A stretch of 14,608 bases of DNA from positions 1 through 14,608 of the forward strand of contig DHFQ01000039.1 of the NCBI GenBank assembly GCA_002402325.1, written 5' to 3'. The notes under the pieces were generated by a model. That model did no database searches. It was not told the origin of the DNA and worked only from the letters and a program-made list of their open reading frames with translations. How positions within the stretch are numbered: the stretch's first letter is position 1; every line of letters begins with the position of its first letter. The translations under genes and the position numbers were made by a program. Positions 1 to 7,662 of the stretch are shown one piece after another. Source of the DNA: Candidatus Aminicenantes bacterium UBA4820. GTDB taxonomy: Bacteria; Acidobacteriota; UBA4820.

Positions 1-58
1 AGATGGAGTCGCAAAAAAAGACAAGAAGGACAAAACCATAAATAATATTTTTTTTCAT
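1..58 (-). CDS. Start of an exported protein gene, cut by the window edge
   Basis: Only the first 19 codons are in the window. Reading leftward from an ATG at 58-56, the peptide begins MKKNIIYGFVLLVFFCDSI: two lysines followed by a hydrophobic stretch, as in a signal peptide. A GGAGG Shine-Dalgarno sequence lies at 68-64 on the minus strand, 5 nt before the ATG. The Cys at residue 16 could suggest a lipoprotein, but Phe at the -1 position does not fit a classical lipobox. The product cannot be named from so little. The gene is divergent from the rest of the window. Plus-strand readings of the same bases also end in stop codons near 41-45, so a plus-strand gene end is a weaker alternative. Confidence 0.55.
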   Translation of the reverse strand, partial: MKKNIIYGFVLLVFFCDSI

Positions 59-73
59 TCAAACCTCCATTAT

Positions 74-105
74 AGCCTCCGCCGGTATAACCAGCGGAGG
101 CTTTT
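74..105 (+). terminator. GC-rich hairpin with short T-run, terminator-like in + direction
   Basis: AGCCTCCGC (74-82) pairs perfectly with GCGGAGGCT (94-102), and an inner GGT/ACC can extend the stem. On the + strand it is followed by TTTT, as in an intrinsic terminator, but no convincing + strand gene ends before it. On the minus strand it lies just upstream of the ribosome-binding site of the gene at 58-1 and has no T-run. It may instead structure that gene's leader, since its 5' arm contains a CCTCC that could also pair with the GGAGG at 68-64. Orientation and role are uncertain. Confidence 0.45.
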
Positions 106-119
106 CAAATCAACCAAAA

Positions 120-221
120 CTATTGCTTCGGTGTTACCTTAAAATCCTGCCCCGTGTGAGGATTATCATTTTCTTTCACTTTAATTTTCCTCTTTGCAGG
201 ATCAAAGGTGTGCAAAATTCT
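120..221 (-). pseudogene. Possible decayed C-terminal coding remnant
   Basis: On the minus strand an open frame of 33 codons ends at a TAG (122-120). It reads protein-like, including HTFDPAKRKIKVKENDN and then PHTGQDFKVTPKQ. It is closed upstream by a TAA at 224-222 and has no convincing start or ribosome-binding site. A second minus-strand frame (361-176) overlaps it out of register. The pair could be a frameshifted leftover of one gene, or simply chance. I do not recognise the family. The support is only the amino-acid character of the frame. Confidence 0.2.
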
Positions 222-493
222 TTATGGTTAATAAATATTTCTGATTGAAGATAGATCGTGCCAATCAATTCTTTAGTTGCTTTCTTTTTTATTAAACAAA
301 GAAAATAATTCAAACTTACTTTCACAATTTTAAATATATTCCCTTTAGAATTCTTTGTCAAGAAAGTTTATCTCTTCTTAATATTATTAGTTGAGATGCA
401 GGAGAATTTCGTCAATTTTTTAAACTATGCAGCGTTAACTTTTGTCAAATAAAACTACGATTTAATATCTGATTTTGGGTTTTGCAAAAAATT
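222..493. other. AT-rich intergenic stretch, no gene seen
   Basis: This stretch separates the divergent left-edge gene from the large plus-strand block. It is very AT-rich. No open frame in it has both a ribosome-binding site and protein-like composition. No tRNA, repeat array or strong hairpin is visible. A weak second promoter-like element (TTGTCA at 442-447) has no well-spaced -10 box. Confidence 0.5.
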
Positions 494-522
494 TTGACTG
501 TTTCTTCTAATTGTGGTAAATT
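494..522 (+). promoter_or_regulatory. sigma70-type promoter for the DUF4388-led gene block
   Basis: TTGACT (494-499) matches five of six bases of the -35 consensus. After a 17-nt spacer, TAAATT (517-522) matches four of six of the -10, and it is preceded by TGG, an extended -10 element. The predicted transcript start is near 529, giving a leader of about 40 nt before the gene at 568. This is motif evidence only. Confidence 0.55.
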
Positions 523-567
523 TTATTTTTTAGAAGTTCCTTTTTAGGGGAATGAAGAAGTAGGAAG

Positions 568-1437
568 ATGTTTCAAGGGTCTCTGAAAGAACTACATTTA
601 CCGGATGTTATCCAATTAGTCTCGGTTTCAGGTAAAACCGGAGCGTTCCATCTTTATAAAGATAACGACGAAGGAATAATTTTTCTCGAACTCGGTAAAA
701 TTGTCCATGCTGTTCTGGGAAGCACTGAAGGAGACGAGGCTGTTTATGCTATGGGAACCTGGACAGATGGAAATTTCAGGTTCATTCCCGATGAGAATCC
801 TCCAAAACACACAATTACAAAGAGTAATACGAACCTTTTGATGGAAGCGGCAAGAAGGCTTGATGAATGGAAGATACTTTCAAAGAAAATTCCATCCCTT
901 GATATGGTTCCTAAGTTTGAGGTTCCCCAAGGCAAAAAAGGGAAAATAAACTTGAATACTCAGGAGTGGCTTATTTTGAGTAAGGTCAATGGACAGAATT
1001 CCATAGCGGAAATTGCTATACAGTCAAATCTTTCTCCTTTTGATGTGGCAAAGATGCTTTATGGGCTAATAACGATGGGACTTGTACAGCTTGAGCAACC
1101 TAAAAGCTCAATAAAAACGCCTGTTGAGAGACAGAAGGTTGAACAAATAAAGCCCCAAGAAAATGAAGATCCTGTGATCAAAGGGCTTAAACAACTTCTT
1201 GAAAAACTTGCAAATACATCGGTTGAAACATTGGGGGAATCTGCCTCTAATGGAATAAAAAGGACTCACGAACAGGCGGTAAAAGACCTTCTTGAGGGTA
1301 AGGGGGCAGAAGCGGTTCAATATATGTGTCAGGAACTTTTGAAACAGGCAAACATTATCAAAGGGTCTGAGGTGCAAAAAACTCTTGCAGATAGGTTTAG
1401 AGAGGTTCTCTCCTCCTGGAACGCAGAACAAGGATAA
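568..1437 (+). CDS. DUF4388 (PatA-like N-terminal domain) protein
   Basis: A cytoplasmic protein of 289 residues. Residues 1-105 form a DUF4388 domain: the opening MFQGSLKELHLPDVIQLVSV, then SGKTGAFHL and the GxIVHA strand, are typical of that family, which is common in gliding, pilus and signalling contexts but has no settled biochemical function. Residues about 127-176 (TQEWLILSKVNG through MGLVQLEQ) look like the small winged-helix segment often linked to DUF4388. A charged linker follows, then a helical C-terminus (200-289). The start is fixed by agreement with the family's usual first residues, although the nearest purine-rich site (AGGA at 562-565) is closer to the ATG than usual. The gene ends in tandem stops (TAA TAA). 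It is first in the block, downstream of the promoter at 494-522. A regulatory or adaptor role is inference. Confidence 0.8.
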   Translation: MFQGSLKELHLPDVIQLVSVSGKTGAFHLYKDNDEGIIFLELGKIVHAVLGSTEGDEAVYAMGTWTDGNFRFIPDENPPKHTITKSNTNLLMEAARRLDEWKILSKKIPSLDMVPKFEVPQGKKGKINLNTQEWLILSKVNGQNSIAEIAIQSNLSPFDVAKMLYGLITMGLVQLEQPKSSIKTPVERQKVEQIKPQENEDPVIKGLKQLLEKLANTSVETLGESASNGIKRTHEQAVKDLLEGKGAEAVQYMCQELLKQANIIKGSEVQKTLADRFREVLSSWNAEQG

Positions 1438-1449
1438 TAAGAATAATCT

Positions 1450-2073
1450 ATGAAAAGGCTTTACTTATTAAGGCATGGAGAAACAGAGTGGAATGCCGAT
1501 AGCAGAATTCAAGGCTCTATGGACATTCCACTATCTGATGAAGGAAGAAGACAGGCATCTTCAATTTCAATGTTCATAAAAAAACTTCCCCCTATAGAAA
1601 AAGTTTTTCATTCCAATTTGAAAAGGGCAAAGGAAACAGCAAATATAGTTTCAAAAAGTATAGGGCTTAACAATCTTGAAGAAAATCCTCTTTTAAGGGA
1701 AATAAATTGTGGATTGTGGGAGGGAATGAGACTTGAGGAACTTTTGAAAGATTATCAAAATGAATATGGAATGTGGAGAATGGATCCATCTTTTCAATGC
1801 CCGGATGGCGAATCCGTTGAGGATGTTAAAAAAAGGATAATGGAGTTTTTTTTAAATAAAAGTGAAGAGTTGAAAAAGATTGAGACCATTCTTATCGTGG
1901 CACACGGGCTTTTCAACAGGGCAATGCTCTCTTTTATAATGGATTTACCTTTACAGCAGTGCAGGTATTTTGAGCAGGATAATTGTGCCCTAAATATCTT
2001 TGTCTGGGGAGAGGTTATGCCCCATCTTGCTCTCTGGAATTTTACCTACAATTGTGATGGGGAAGAAAAGTGA
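1450..2073 (+). CDS. Histidine-phosphatase superfamily enzyme (phosphoglycerate mutase-like)
   Basis: A protein of 207 residues with the full set of histidine-phosphatase motifs: LLRHGETEW with the phospho-accepting His9, the second arginine in SNLKRAKETA (Arg59), the acid in LLREINCGLWEG (Glu84) and the second histidine in LIVAHG (His152). Enzymes of this length and pattern (GpmB/CobC-like) remove phosphate from small metabolites such as sugar phosphates or alpha-ribazole phosphate. The substrate cannot be read from sequence. No cobalamin genes lie nearby, so I do not call it CobC. The ribosome-binding site is weak (AAGGAT at 1430-1435, 14 nt upstream), so translation may be coupled to the preceding gene. 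Its stop overlaps the GTG start of argS by 4 nt (GTGA), which implies co-translation. Confidence 0.88.
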   Translation: MKRLYLLRHGETEWNADSRIQGSMDIPLSDEGRRQASSISMFIKKLPPIEKVFHSNLKRAKETANIVSKSIGLNNLEENPLLREINCGLWEGMRLEELLKDYQNEYGMWRMDPSFQCPDGESVEDVKKRIMEFFLNKSEELKKIETILIVAHGLFNRAMLSFIMDLPLQQCRYFEQDNCALNIFVWGEVMPHLALWNFTYNCDGEEK

Positions 2074-4028
2074 GAGACCTTCTTGAACGCTGGAAGAGGG
2101 AAATCTCTTTGAAGATAGAGAAAATTTATGGAGAAAAAGTTAAAAGTGAAGAAATCATTATTGATTTTCCTCCAAAGGCAGAACTGGGAGACGCTACTAC
2201 AAATGTAAGTTTTGCAGTAAGTAAAAAAACAGGAAAGAACCCATCTGAAATAGCAAAGGACCTTTCATCTCTCAAACTTGAGAATGTTATAAAAATTGAA
2301 AATAGGGGACCTTATCTAAATTTTTTTATTGATAGGACAAAAATTTTGAATTACCTTTATCCATTTTCAAAAAAAGATAAAAGAAGAAATGAGAAGATAA
2401 TCGTTGAGCACACAAACATAAATCCCAATAAATCTGCACATATAGGCCATTTAAGAAATGCAATTTTGGGCGATACACTCGTAAGATCTCTAAGATTTCT
2501 TGATTATAATGTTGAGGTTCAAAATTATATTGATGATACAGGAGTTCAGGTTGCAGATGTAGTAGTCGCCTTTGAAAAGATGCTTGGATTAAATCTTAAA
2601 GAGGTTAAAGAAAAAGAGAGGGAAAGAAGAGATTTTGATATTTACTGTTCTGAAATCTATTCAAAGGTTCAAAAGTGGTACGAAGATGATGAGAAAAATT
2701 TAAAATATAGATATGAAACGCTTCATCTCATTGAAAAAGGTGGTAACGAAACAGAACAAATGGCAATTTTCATCTCTCAAAAAATGGTCGCCTGTCACTT
2801 GAGAACTATGTTTAATCTCAACATAAAATATAATCTTCTTCCCTTTGAAAGCGACATTTTAAAAAGTGGCTTTTTTGAAGAATGTTTTGAAATGATGAAA
2901 GAAAGGGGAGCATTAGAATATGTTTCTGATGAAAAGGATGACAAATTAAAGGGGTGTTGGGTTATGAGGCTTTCTCAAAACAAAGAATTTGAAGGGCTAA
3001 AAGATGCAGATAAAGTTTTTTTAAGATCAAATGGAACTGCCACCTATCTTGCCAAAGACCTTTCCTATCAGATGTGGAAGTTTGGTCTTTTAAAAAAGGA
3101 TTTTCATTACAGAAAATTTGAAAATTGCCCTTATGAAATTTACAGGACATCAACGAGAGAAAATGATAGTAAGGGTAATTTCGGTAAAGGAAGCAAAGTT
3201 TATAATGTGATTGATGTAAGGCAATCCTATCTTCAAAAGATTGTTAAAGAGGGATTAAGAATTTTGGGCTTTGAGAGAGAGGCGGACTCTTCAATCCATT
3301 TTTCTTATGAGATGGTTGCTCTTTCTACAAATTTTATAAAAGAGGAGATTGAGAAGGGAAAAATAGAGAAGATTGATGAAGAGGAGTTAAAAAAACCTTT
3401 CTTAGAAATGTCGGGAAGGAAGGGATTGAGCTTTATAGCCGACCATCTTTTGAATGAACTTTTTGAAAGGGCAAAAATTGAGATAGGACAAAGAGAAAAA
3501 GAGTTAGACGAAGACGAAAAGTGCGACAGGGCTAAAAAAATCGCATCCTCGGCACTAAAATATTACATTCTCAAATTCACAAAGAATCAGATTGTCGCAT
3601 TTGATTTAAAAAGTGCCCTCTCTTTTGATGGAGAAACAGGCCCCTACATTCAATATGCCGGTGTTAGGTCTATGAATATTTTAAGAAAAGCGGATGAGAA
3701 GGGAATAGATGTTCCAGAAATAAATGAAGAAAATATTGAAAAGCATTTTCCAGAACTTGATGATGAATCATGGCAAATTTTGAGTCTTTTCCTGAGAATC
3801 CCCTTTGTAGTTGAAAAAGGGATTGACAATCTGGAGATGAGCATAATAGCAAGATATTTATTTGAAATAAGCAAATCTTTTCACAACTACTATCAAAAAG
3901 TTCCAGTCATTGCTGAGGAAAATGAAGAAAAAAGAGCGGCAAAACTTTTGTTCGTCTCAATTTTTTCAAAAGTGTTTAAAAGTGTTCTTGATGAACTAAT
4001 GGGAATTGAAATCCCGAAAAGGATGTAG
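2070..4028 (+). CDS. argS: Arginyl-tRNA synthetase
   Basis: Class I aminoacyl-tRNA synthetase that charges tRNA-Arg with arginine in the cytoplasm; 652 residues. The N-terminal Arg-specific domain contains FPPKAELGDATTNVSFAV (about 34-51). The catalytic core has NPNKSAHIGHLRNAILGD with the HIGH box at 124-127, and YIDDTGVQVADV. The KMSKS position is the family's usual variant, MSGRKG (447-452). The anticodon-binding C-terminal domain follows DGETGPYIQYAGVRS and ends in GIEIPKRM, a typical ArgRS tail. At 652 residues it is longer than the common bacterial form of about 550-580, because of extra sequence between the two halves of the catalytic domain. The start is GTG, overlapping the upstream stop, with GGGGAAG just before it. 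No defect is visible, so it is probably the functional housekeeping enzyme. Confidence 0.95.
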   Translation: MRDLLERWKREISLKIEKIYGEKVKSEEIIIDFPPKAELGDATTNVSFAVSKKTGKNPSEIAKDLSSLKLENVIKIENRGPYLNFFIDRTKILNYLYPFSKKDKRRNEKIIVEHTNINPNKSAHIGHLRNAILGDTLVRSLRFLDYNVEVQNYIDDTGVQVADVVVAFEKMLGLNLKEVKEKERERRDFDIYCSEIYSKVQKWYEDDEKNLKYRYETLHLIEKGGNETEQMAIFISQKMVACHLRTMFNLNIKYNLLPFESDILKSGFFEECFEMMKERGALEYVSDEKDDKLKGCWVMRLSQNKEFEGLKDADKVFLRSNGTATYLAKDLSYQMWKFGLLKKDFHYRKFENCPYEIYRTSTRENDSKGNFGKGSKVYNVIDVRQSYLQKIVKEGLRILGFEREADSSIHFSYEMVALSTNFIKEEIEKGKIEKIDEEELKKPFLEMSGRKGLSFIADHLLNELFERAKIEIGQREKELDEDEKCDRAKKIASSALKYYILKFTKNQIVAFDLKSALSFDGETGPYIQYAGVRSMNILRKADEKGIDVPEINEENIEKHFPELDDESWQILSLFLRIPFVVEKGIDNLEMSIIARYLFEISKSFHNYYQKVPVIAEENEEKRAAKLLFVSIFSKVFKSVLDELMGIEIPKRM

Positions 4029-4031
4029 AAG

Positions 4032-5180
4032 ATGAACTTTATCGCAACAGCCACTCCTTTGACAGAAGGTGTTGTTGAAAAAGAACTTCTTGAACTTGGA
4101 GTAAAAGAGAGTTCAATTAAAACTGGAAGGGTAGAATTTAAGACAACTTTAGAAAACGCGTGTGAAATAGCATTCAAAATTAGAACTGCAAGAAGAATAC
4201 TTCTCCCCCTTAAGAATTTTCAATTTGATTCGAAAGAAGATTTTTTTGGGGAAAGTAAAAATTTTGAGTGGGAGGAGTTCATTTCTCCCGACAACACTTT
4301 TCTTGTAAGAATAAAAGGGACTAATTCAAAATTAAAAAACACTTCCTACACTTCATTGCTTCTCAAAGATGCTGTTGTTGATAGAATAAGAGAGAAAAAG
4401 GGTAAAAGACCATCTATTAGCAAAGAAAATCCAGATGCCGTGATACTTGGATACATAGAAGAGAACAGGGCACAACTAAGTTTAGACCTTGGGGGTGCTC
4501 TTCACAAAAGGGGTTACAGAAGCGTTCCAACAAGAGGAACATTAAATGAAACGCTTGCCGCAGTAATTTTGAAATTGAGTGGGTACGATGGTAAAGAATT
4601 TTTAATCGACCCAATGGCAGGAAGTGGAACGATAGGAATAGAGGCTGCACTGATGAGTGCAAATATTTCCCCCGGTTTTTTATGGAAAATGGGAAGGGGT
4701 TTTTTCTCACTCAATTTGATTGATGAAAAGAAAAAGAGGGAGATTGTCCTCAAAGCAAAGGACGAAATTAGTTCACCAAAAGAAAGGATTTTTCTATCTG
4801 ATAGGGATGAAGAAGCGATAAACATATCAAGAAAAAATGCACAAAATGCAAAGGTTCTCAATTTTATTGATTTTTCTGTTTGCGATTTTTTTAATCTAAC
4901 TCCCCCGTCAAAAGAGGGGCTCATTGTAACCAATACTCCCTACGGTGAGGATGTAAGTTTAGATGAAGAGGCACGATTTTATTTTAAGAAGATGGGAGAT
5001 AAACTTAAAAAAGAGTTCAAGAATTACACTGCCTCATTACTTTTGGGAAATAAGGAGGCAATAAAATCTATAGGCTTGCGTGCATTTAAAAGAATTTCGC
5101 TATACAATGGTAGTGTGGAGGTGAAGTTATGTTTGTACAGACTATACGAAGGAAGTTTGAAGGAAAAGAGTCAAAGGTAA
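4032..5180 (+). CDS. THUMP-domain rRNA guanine-N2 methyltransferase (RlmL N-terminal-half / YpsC type)
   Basis: A protein of 382 residues. The opening FIATATPLTEGVVEKEL and residues about 60-150 match the N-terminal and THUMP RNA-binding regions of RlmL/YpsC proteins. ALHKRGYR (156-162) is the characteristic link to the catalytic domain. The SAM-binding motif is DPMAGSGTIGIEAA (193-206). The catalytic motif is normally NPPY but reads NTPYGE here (301-306). Relatives make m2G in 23S rRNA; the exact position is not predictable. It starts 3 nt after argS, with AAAAGGA upstream. Its last 52 nt overlap the next gene, whose ribosome-binding site lies inside this coding sequence. The Thr for Pro replacement is the only oddity; the fold otherwise looks intact. 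Confidence 0.87.
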   Translation: MNFIATATPLTEGVVEKELLELGVKESSIKTGRVEFKTTLENACEIAFKIRTARRILLPLKNFQFDSKEDFFGESKNFEWEEFISPDNTFLVRIKGTNSKLKNTSYTSLLLKDAVVDRIREKKGKRPSISKENPDAVILGYIEENRAQLSLDLGGALHKRGYRSVPTRGTLNETLAAVILKLSGYDGKEFLIDPMAGSGTIGIEAALMSANISPGFLWKMGRGFFSLNLIDEKKKREIVLKAKDEISSPKERIFLSDRDEEAINISRKNAQNAKVLNFIDFSVCDFFNLTPPSKEGLIVTNTPYGEDVSLDEEARFYFKKMGDKLKKEFKNYTASLLLGNKEAIKSIGLRAFKRISLYNGSVEVKLCLYRLYEGSLKEKSQR

Positions 5181-5599
5181 AAGTCTTAGTAGTAATTTGT
5201 TCTCTTTTTGTTTTTAGCCTTCTTCTTTTTGCTTCTACGGGAGAATTTTTTGCCTCTGGAAAAAGAGGCTGGGTAAAATTTTTTGCCCAGAAGGGTTATG
5301 TCGAAGTTGAAGGAAAAGGCAAGTTGTGGGTTAAAACTTCAAATGATTCAAAGGCTGAAATTGAAGGAACTTATGATTCAAAAGAAAAAGATAAGGGGAT
5401 GGATTTTTATAAGAATTTTCAGGGAAAAGTTGTTGTTAAAGGGCTCAACTTCAGGGTAGAATTTAGAGGAGAAAATATAAAATTTCATGCAACGGGAAAA
5501 GGGAAAGTTGCTATGCAAGGGGATGGAACTTATAAAACCGATAAGGGCAAAGAAGGAAAGTGGGGGATAGATTACAGATGGGCACACACAAGGTTTTAG
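5129..5599 (+). CDS. Exported glycine/lysine-rich beta-strand protein of unknown function
   Basis: A protein of 156 residues with no family I can name. After a basic N-terminus (residues 1-18) comes a hydrophobic segment, VLVVICSLFVFSLLLFAS (about 19-36), which looks like a signal peptide or single anchor. The remainder is made of short alternating strands with repeated GKGK/KGK turns and aromatic residues (GYVEVEGKGKLWVK, GKVVVKGLNFRVEFRG, HATGKGKVAMQGDG). This suggests a small all-beta, possibly stacked-strand, envelope protein. The start is well supported: GGAGGTGA at 5117-5124 lies 4 nt before the ATG, although this makes the gene overlap the methyltransferase by 52 nt. It is followed after 4 nt by the PilB-like gene. 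A link to envelope or pilus biology is inference from the neighbours. Confidence 0.7.
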   Translation: MFVQTIRRKFEGKESKVKVLVVICSLFVFSLLLFASTGEFFASGKRGWVKFFAQKGYVEVEGKGKLWVKTSNDSKAEIEGTYDSKEKDKGMDFYKNFQGKVVVKGLNFRVEFRGENIKFHATGKGKVAMQGDGTYKTDKGKEGKWGIDYRWAHTRF

Positions 5600-5603
5600 G
5601 GTA

Positions 5604-7262
5604 ATGGCAGAAAAAGAAATGATGGGCAAACTCCTCATTGATGAGGGGTTACTCAATGAAGATCAACTTAACAAGGCTTTAGATGCTCAAAAGCAGATGG
5701 GTGGCAGGCTTGGCTATCATCTCATAAGGATGGGATTTATAAATGTCTCACGGTTAAGTCAGTTTTTAAAAGATTCTATGGGAATAATCCCATTCAATAT
5801 TGCTGATGAAAATAAAATAGGAGAAATATTAGACATCCTTCCCTCTGAGCTGGCGAGATTTTATAATGTGGTTCCAATAGAAAAGAAAAACAACATCTTG
5901 ACCGTTGCAATTGCAGACCTTGATAATCCAAGATTGATTCCTGCACTTGAAGAGTACACCGGGTTAAAGATAGATCCTTTAATCTGCCCCAGAGAAGTAA
6001 TAGTAGAAGCGTTAGAAAAATTTTATGGCTTTAAAAAAGACCCCGCCATTCAAATCTTAAAAGGTAGCGACAATCTTTTTATTCTTTCAGGCAAAGAGAT
6101 GAAGATCAAACCTCTTCACTGGTCAACACTTAAACCCGATTCTTCAGCTGTGGACTGGCTCCGGGCTTCACTCGCTGAAGCTATAAGGATTGGTTGTAGA
6201 AGAATTATAATCAAGCCTACGATGGATTCTTTAAGAATTGCTTTTAAAATAGGGGATTCAGTGGAAGATCGGTTTTTGCTTCACCCACGAAAAGAAGAGG
6301 AGATGAGTTCTCTTATTGAAGAGTTAGCAAAACTTAAGGATATGGGCAAAAGGGCTGAAATTGAGGGAAGATTCAGGGTTCAGATTGAAAACAGATTCCT
6401 TTCTTTAAATGTTCAGAAGATCCAGACAATTCAGGGAAGAAGATACACTCTCACCATCTATGATGAGAAGATTTTCTGCAAAGAATGGGAAAAACTTAAG
6501 AATGGATTGTTGCAAAGAGAGGTTGATTCTTTTGAGAAGGCATTAAATGAAAAGAATGGAATGGTGATAATTTCAGGACCTATGGGCTCCCCAATCTCAA
6601 GCGTCTATTATGCAATACTTGAATTTGTTAAAGGAAAATATAGGAATCCATTCTCTATTGAAAGCAATTGCCTTTTTACACTAAACAACATAATTCAAGT
6701 TGAATTATCAAGGATTGAGGAAACGACGCTATCGGAACAGGTTACCCTTGCGCTTAAAGATTCAGCCGATTTCCTTGCAGTCAACCCGATAAGAGATAGA
6801 AGCAGTGCGGAGATTCTATTTTTTGCATCTGCAAAAATTAAAACGATTAATGTTTTTCATCAAGAAAGCTGCTTTCAGACTTTAAAGTGGCTTTTAAAAA
6901 ACGGTTTTAAATCTCCAATCAGGGCTGGTATTTTAAAAGGAATTCTTTCTGTTGCCTCAATTTCGCTTTTATGCCCTCACTGCAAGATTCCGCTTGAATC
7001 AACAGGACTGAAATATCAACTTTACACAAGGCAGGGATGTCAGCACTGTTTATCCCTTGATTACACTCCTTATAAAATATTTTTGGAGTGGATTCCAATG
7101 AATAAAGAATTTGCCCCTTCAAGCGAAGAAGATATAAAAGAATCAATTGAAAATTCAAGAAAAAGTCTTAACTATCCTTTGACACTTTCAGAAAAAATTC
7201 TTGAAGAAGCAAAGAAAGGAGAAATTGATGGAAGCGAGGTCAGGAGGGCACTTAAAATTTAG
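5604..7262 (+). CDS. Degenerate PilB/GspE-like protein (predicted pseudo-ATPase)
   Basis: A protein of 552 residues with type II secretion / type IV pilus ATPase architecture. Residues 5-55 (GKLLIDEGLLNEDQLNKAL onward) and 60-145 (DILPSELARFYNVVPIEK) are the MshEN/GSPII_E N-terminal domains. A RecA-like domain of about 165-490 follows. It keeps the zinc-type four-cysteine motif (Cys457, 460, 479, 482). The nucleotide-binding motifs are altered: the Walker A region, normally GPTGSGKTT, is GPMGSPISS (325-333) without the lysine, and the Walker B region, normally xxxVGEIRD, is LAVNPIRD without the glutamate (391-398). The histidine box is NVFHQE. The frame is open throughout, so this is a maintained protein and not a decayed gene. 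Pilus assembly ATPase activity is unlikely; a regulatory or scaffold role, perhaps as a c-di-GMP-binding MshEN protein, is inference. The start lies 4 nt after the preceding stop. Confidence 0.82.
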   Translation: MAEKEMMGKLLIDEGLLNEDQLNKALDAQKQMGGRLGYHLIRMGFINVSRLSQFLKDSMGIIPFNIADENKIGEILDILPSELARFYNVVPIEKKNNILTVAIADLDNPRLIPALEEYTGLKIDPLICPREVIVEALEKFYGFKKDPAIQILKGSDNLFILSGKEMKIKPLHWSTLKPDSSAVDWLRASLAEAIRIGCRRIIIKPTMDSLRIAFKIGDSVEDRFLLHPRKEEEMSSLIEELAKLKDMGKRAEIEGRFRVQIENRFLSLNVQKIQTIQGRRYTLTIYDEKIFCKEWEKLKNGLLQREVDSFEKALNEKNGMVIISGPMGSPISSVYYAILEFVKGKYRNPFSIESNCLFTLNNIIQVELSRIEETTLSEQVTLALKDSADFLAVNPIRDRSSAEILFFASAKIKTINVFHQESCFQTLKWLLKNGFKSPIRAGILKGILSVASISLLCPHCKIPLESTGLKYQLYTRQGCQHCLSLDYTPYKIFLEWIPMNKEFAPSSEEDIKESIENSRKSLNYPLTLSEKILEEAKKGEIDGSEVRRALKI

Positions 7263-7650
7263 CCTTTTTTTTCTTTTTTTCTCTATCTCAACGATGTTTA
7301 TTTTCGGGCAGGATAGAGATTTGTCCCTTCAACTTTCATGGGAAAAAGATTTTGAACTAATTCTTGAACTTCAGGATCTTCCAACAAGAGGTGAAATAAA
7401 AAAGTCCAAAGAAAGAGAGACACTTTTAAAGGTAAAAGAGAATCTTCAAGAAGAAAAGAAAGTCCTTGAAAAAAGACTTGATCTTTTGAGATCGCCTATT
7501 TATACAGATCAACTTTACGATGAAATGTTAGAGGAAGGCACGAACGATATAAACTCAACAAGAGAGAGTATTGAGAAAAAGCTCAAAGATGTTAATTTGA
7601 AACTTGATGAAGTTGAAAGAAAGTTAAGACACCTAAAAAATGAGAATTGA
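7228..7650 (+). CDS. Exported coiled-coil protein of unknown function
   Basis: From the ATG at 7228 the product has 140 residues. I chose this start because AAAGGAGA (7215-7222) precedes it by about 6 nt; an in-frame TTG at 7201 has no such support. The N-terminus, HLKFSLFFLFFSISTMFIFG (residues 8-27), is a signal peptide with likely cleavage near FGQ/D. The rest is highly charged and helical, with heptad-like segments at about 55-95 (KVKENLQEEKKVLEKRLDLL) and 112-138 (IEKKLKDVNLKLDEVERKL), so a periplasmic coiled coil is likely. No enzymatic motif is visible. The gene overlaps the PilB-like gene by 35 nt in another frame, so the two are probably co-translated. I do not recognise a family. 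Confidence 0.72.
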   Translation: MEARSGGHLKFSLFFLFFSISTMFIFGQDRDLSLQLSWEKDFELILELQDLPTRGEIKKSKERETLLKVKENLQEEKKVLEKRLDLLRSPIYTDQLYDEMLEEGTNDINSTRESIEKKLKDVNLKLDEVERKLRHLKNEN

Positions 7651-7662
7651 TGCGGTAAGGTG

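Noticed and set aside
6576..6602. Sequencing frameshift as the cause of the missing Walker A lysine
   Set aside because: Flanking residues stay in register with PilB/GspE on both sides and several other motifs are changed as well, so substitution and not a frameshift is the better reading.
7201..7227. TTG start giving a 149-residue coiled-coil protein
   Set aside because: No ribosome-binding site; the extra residues only delay the signal peptide, whereas ATG 7228 has AGGAG at good spacing.
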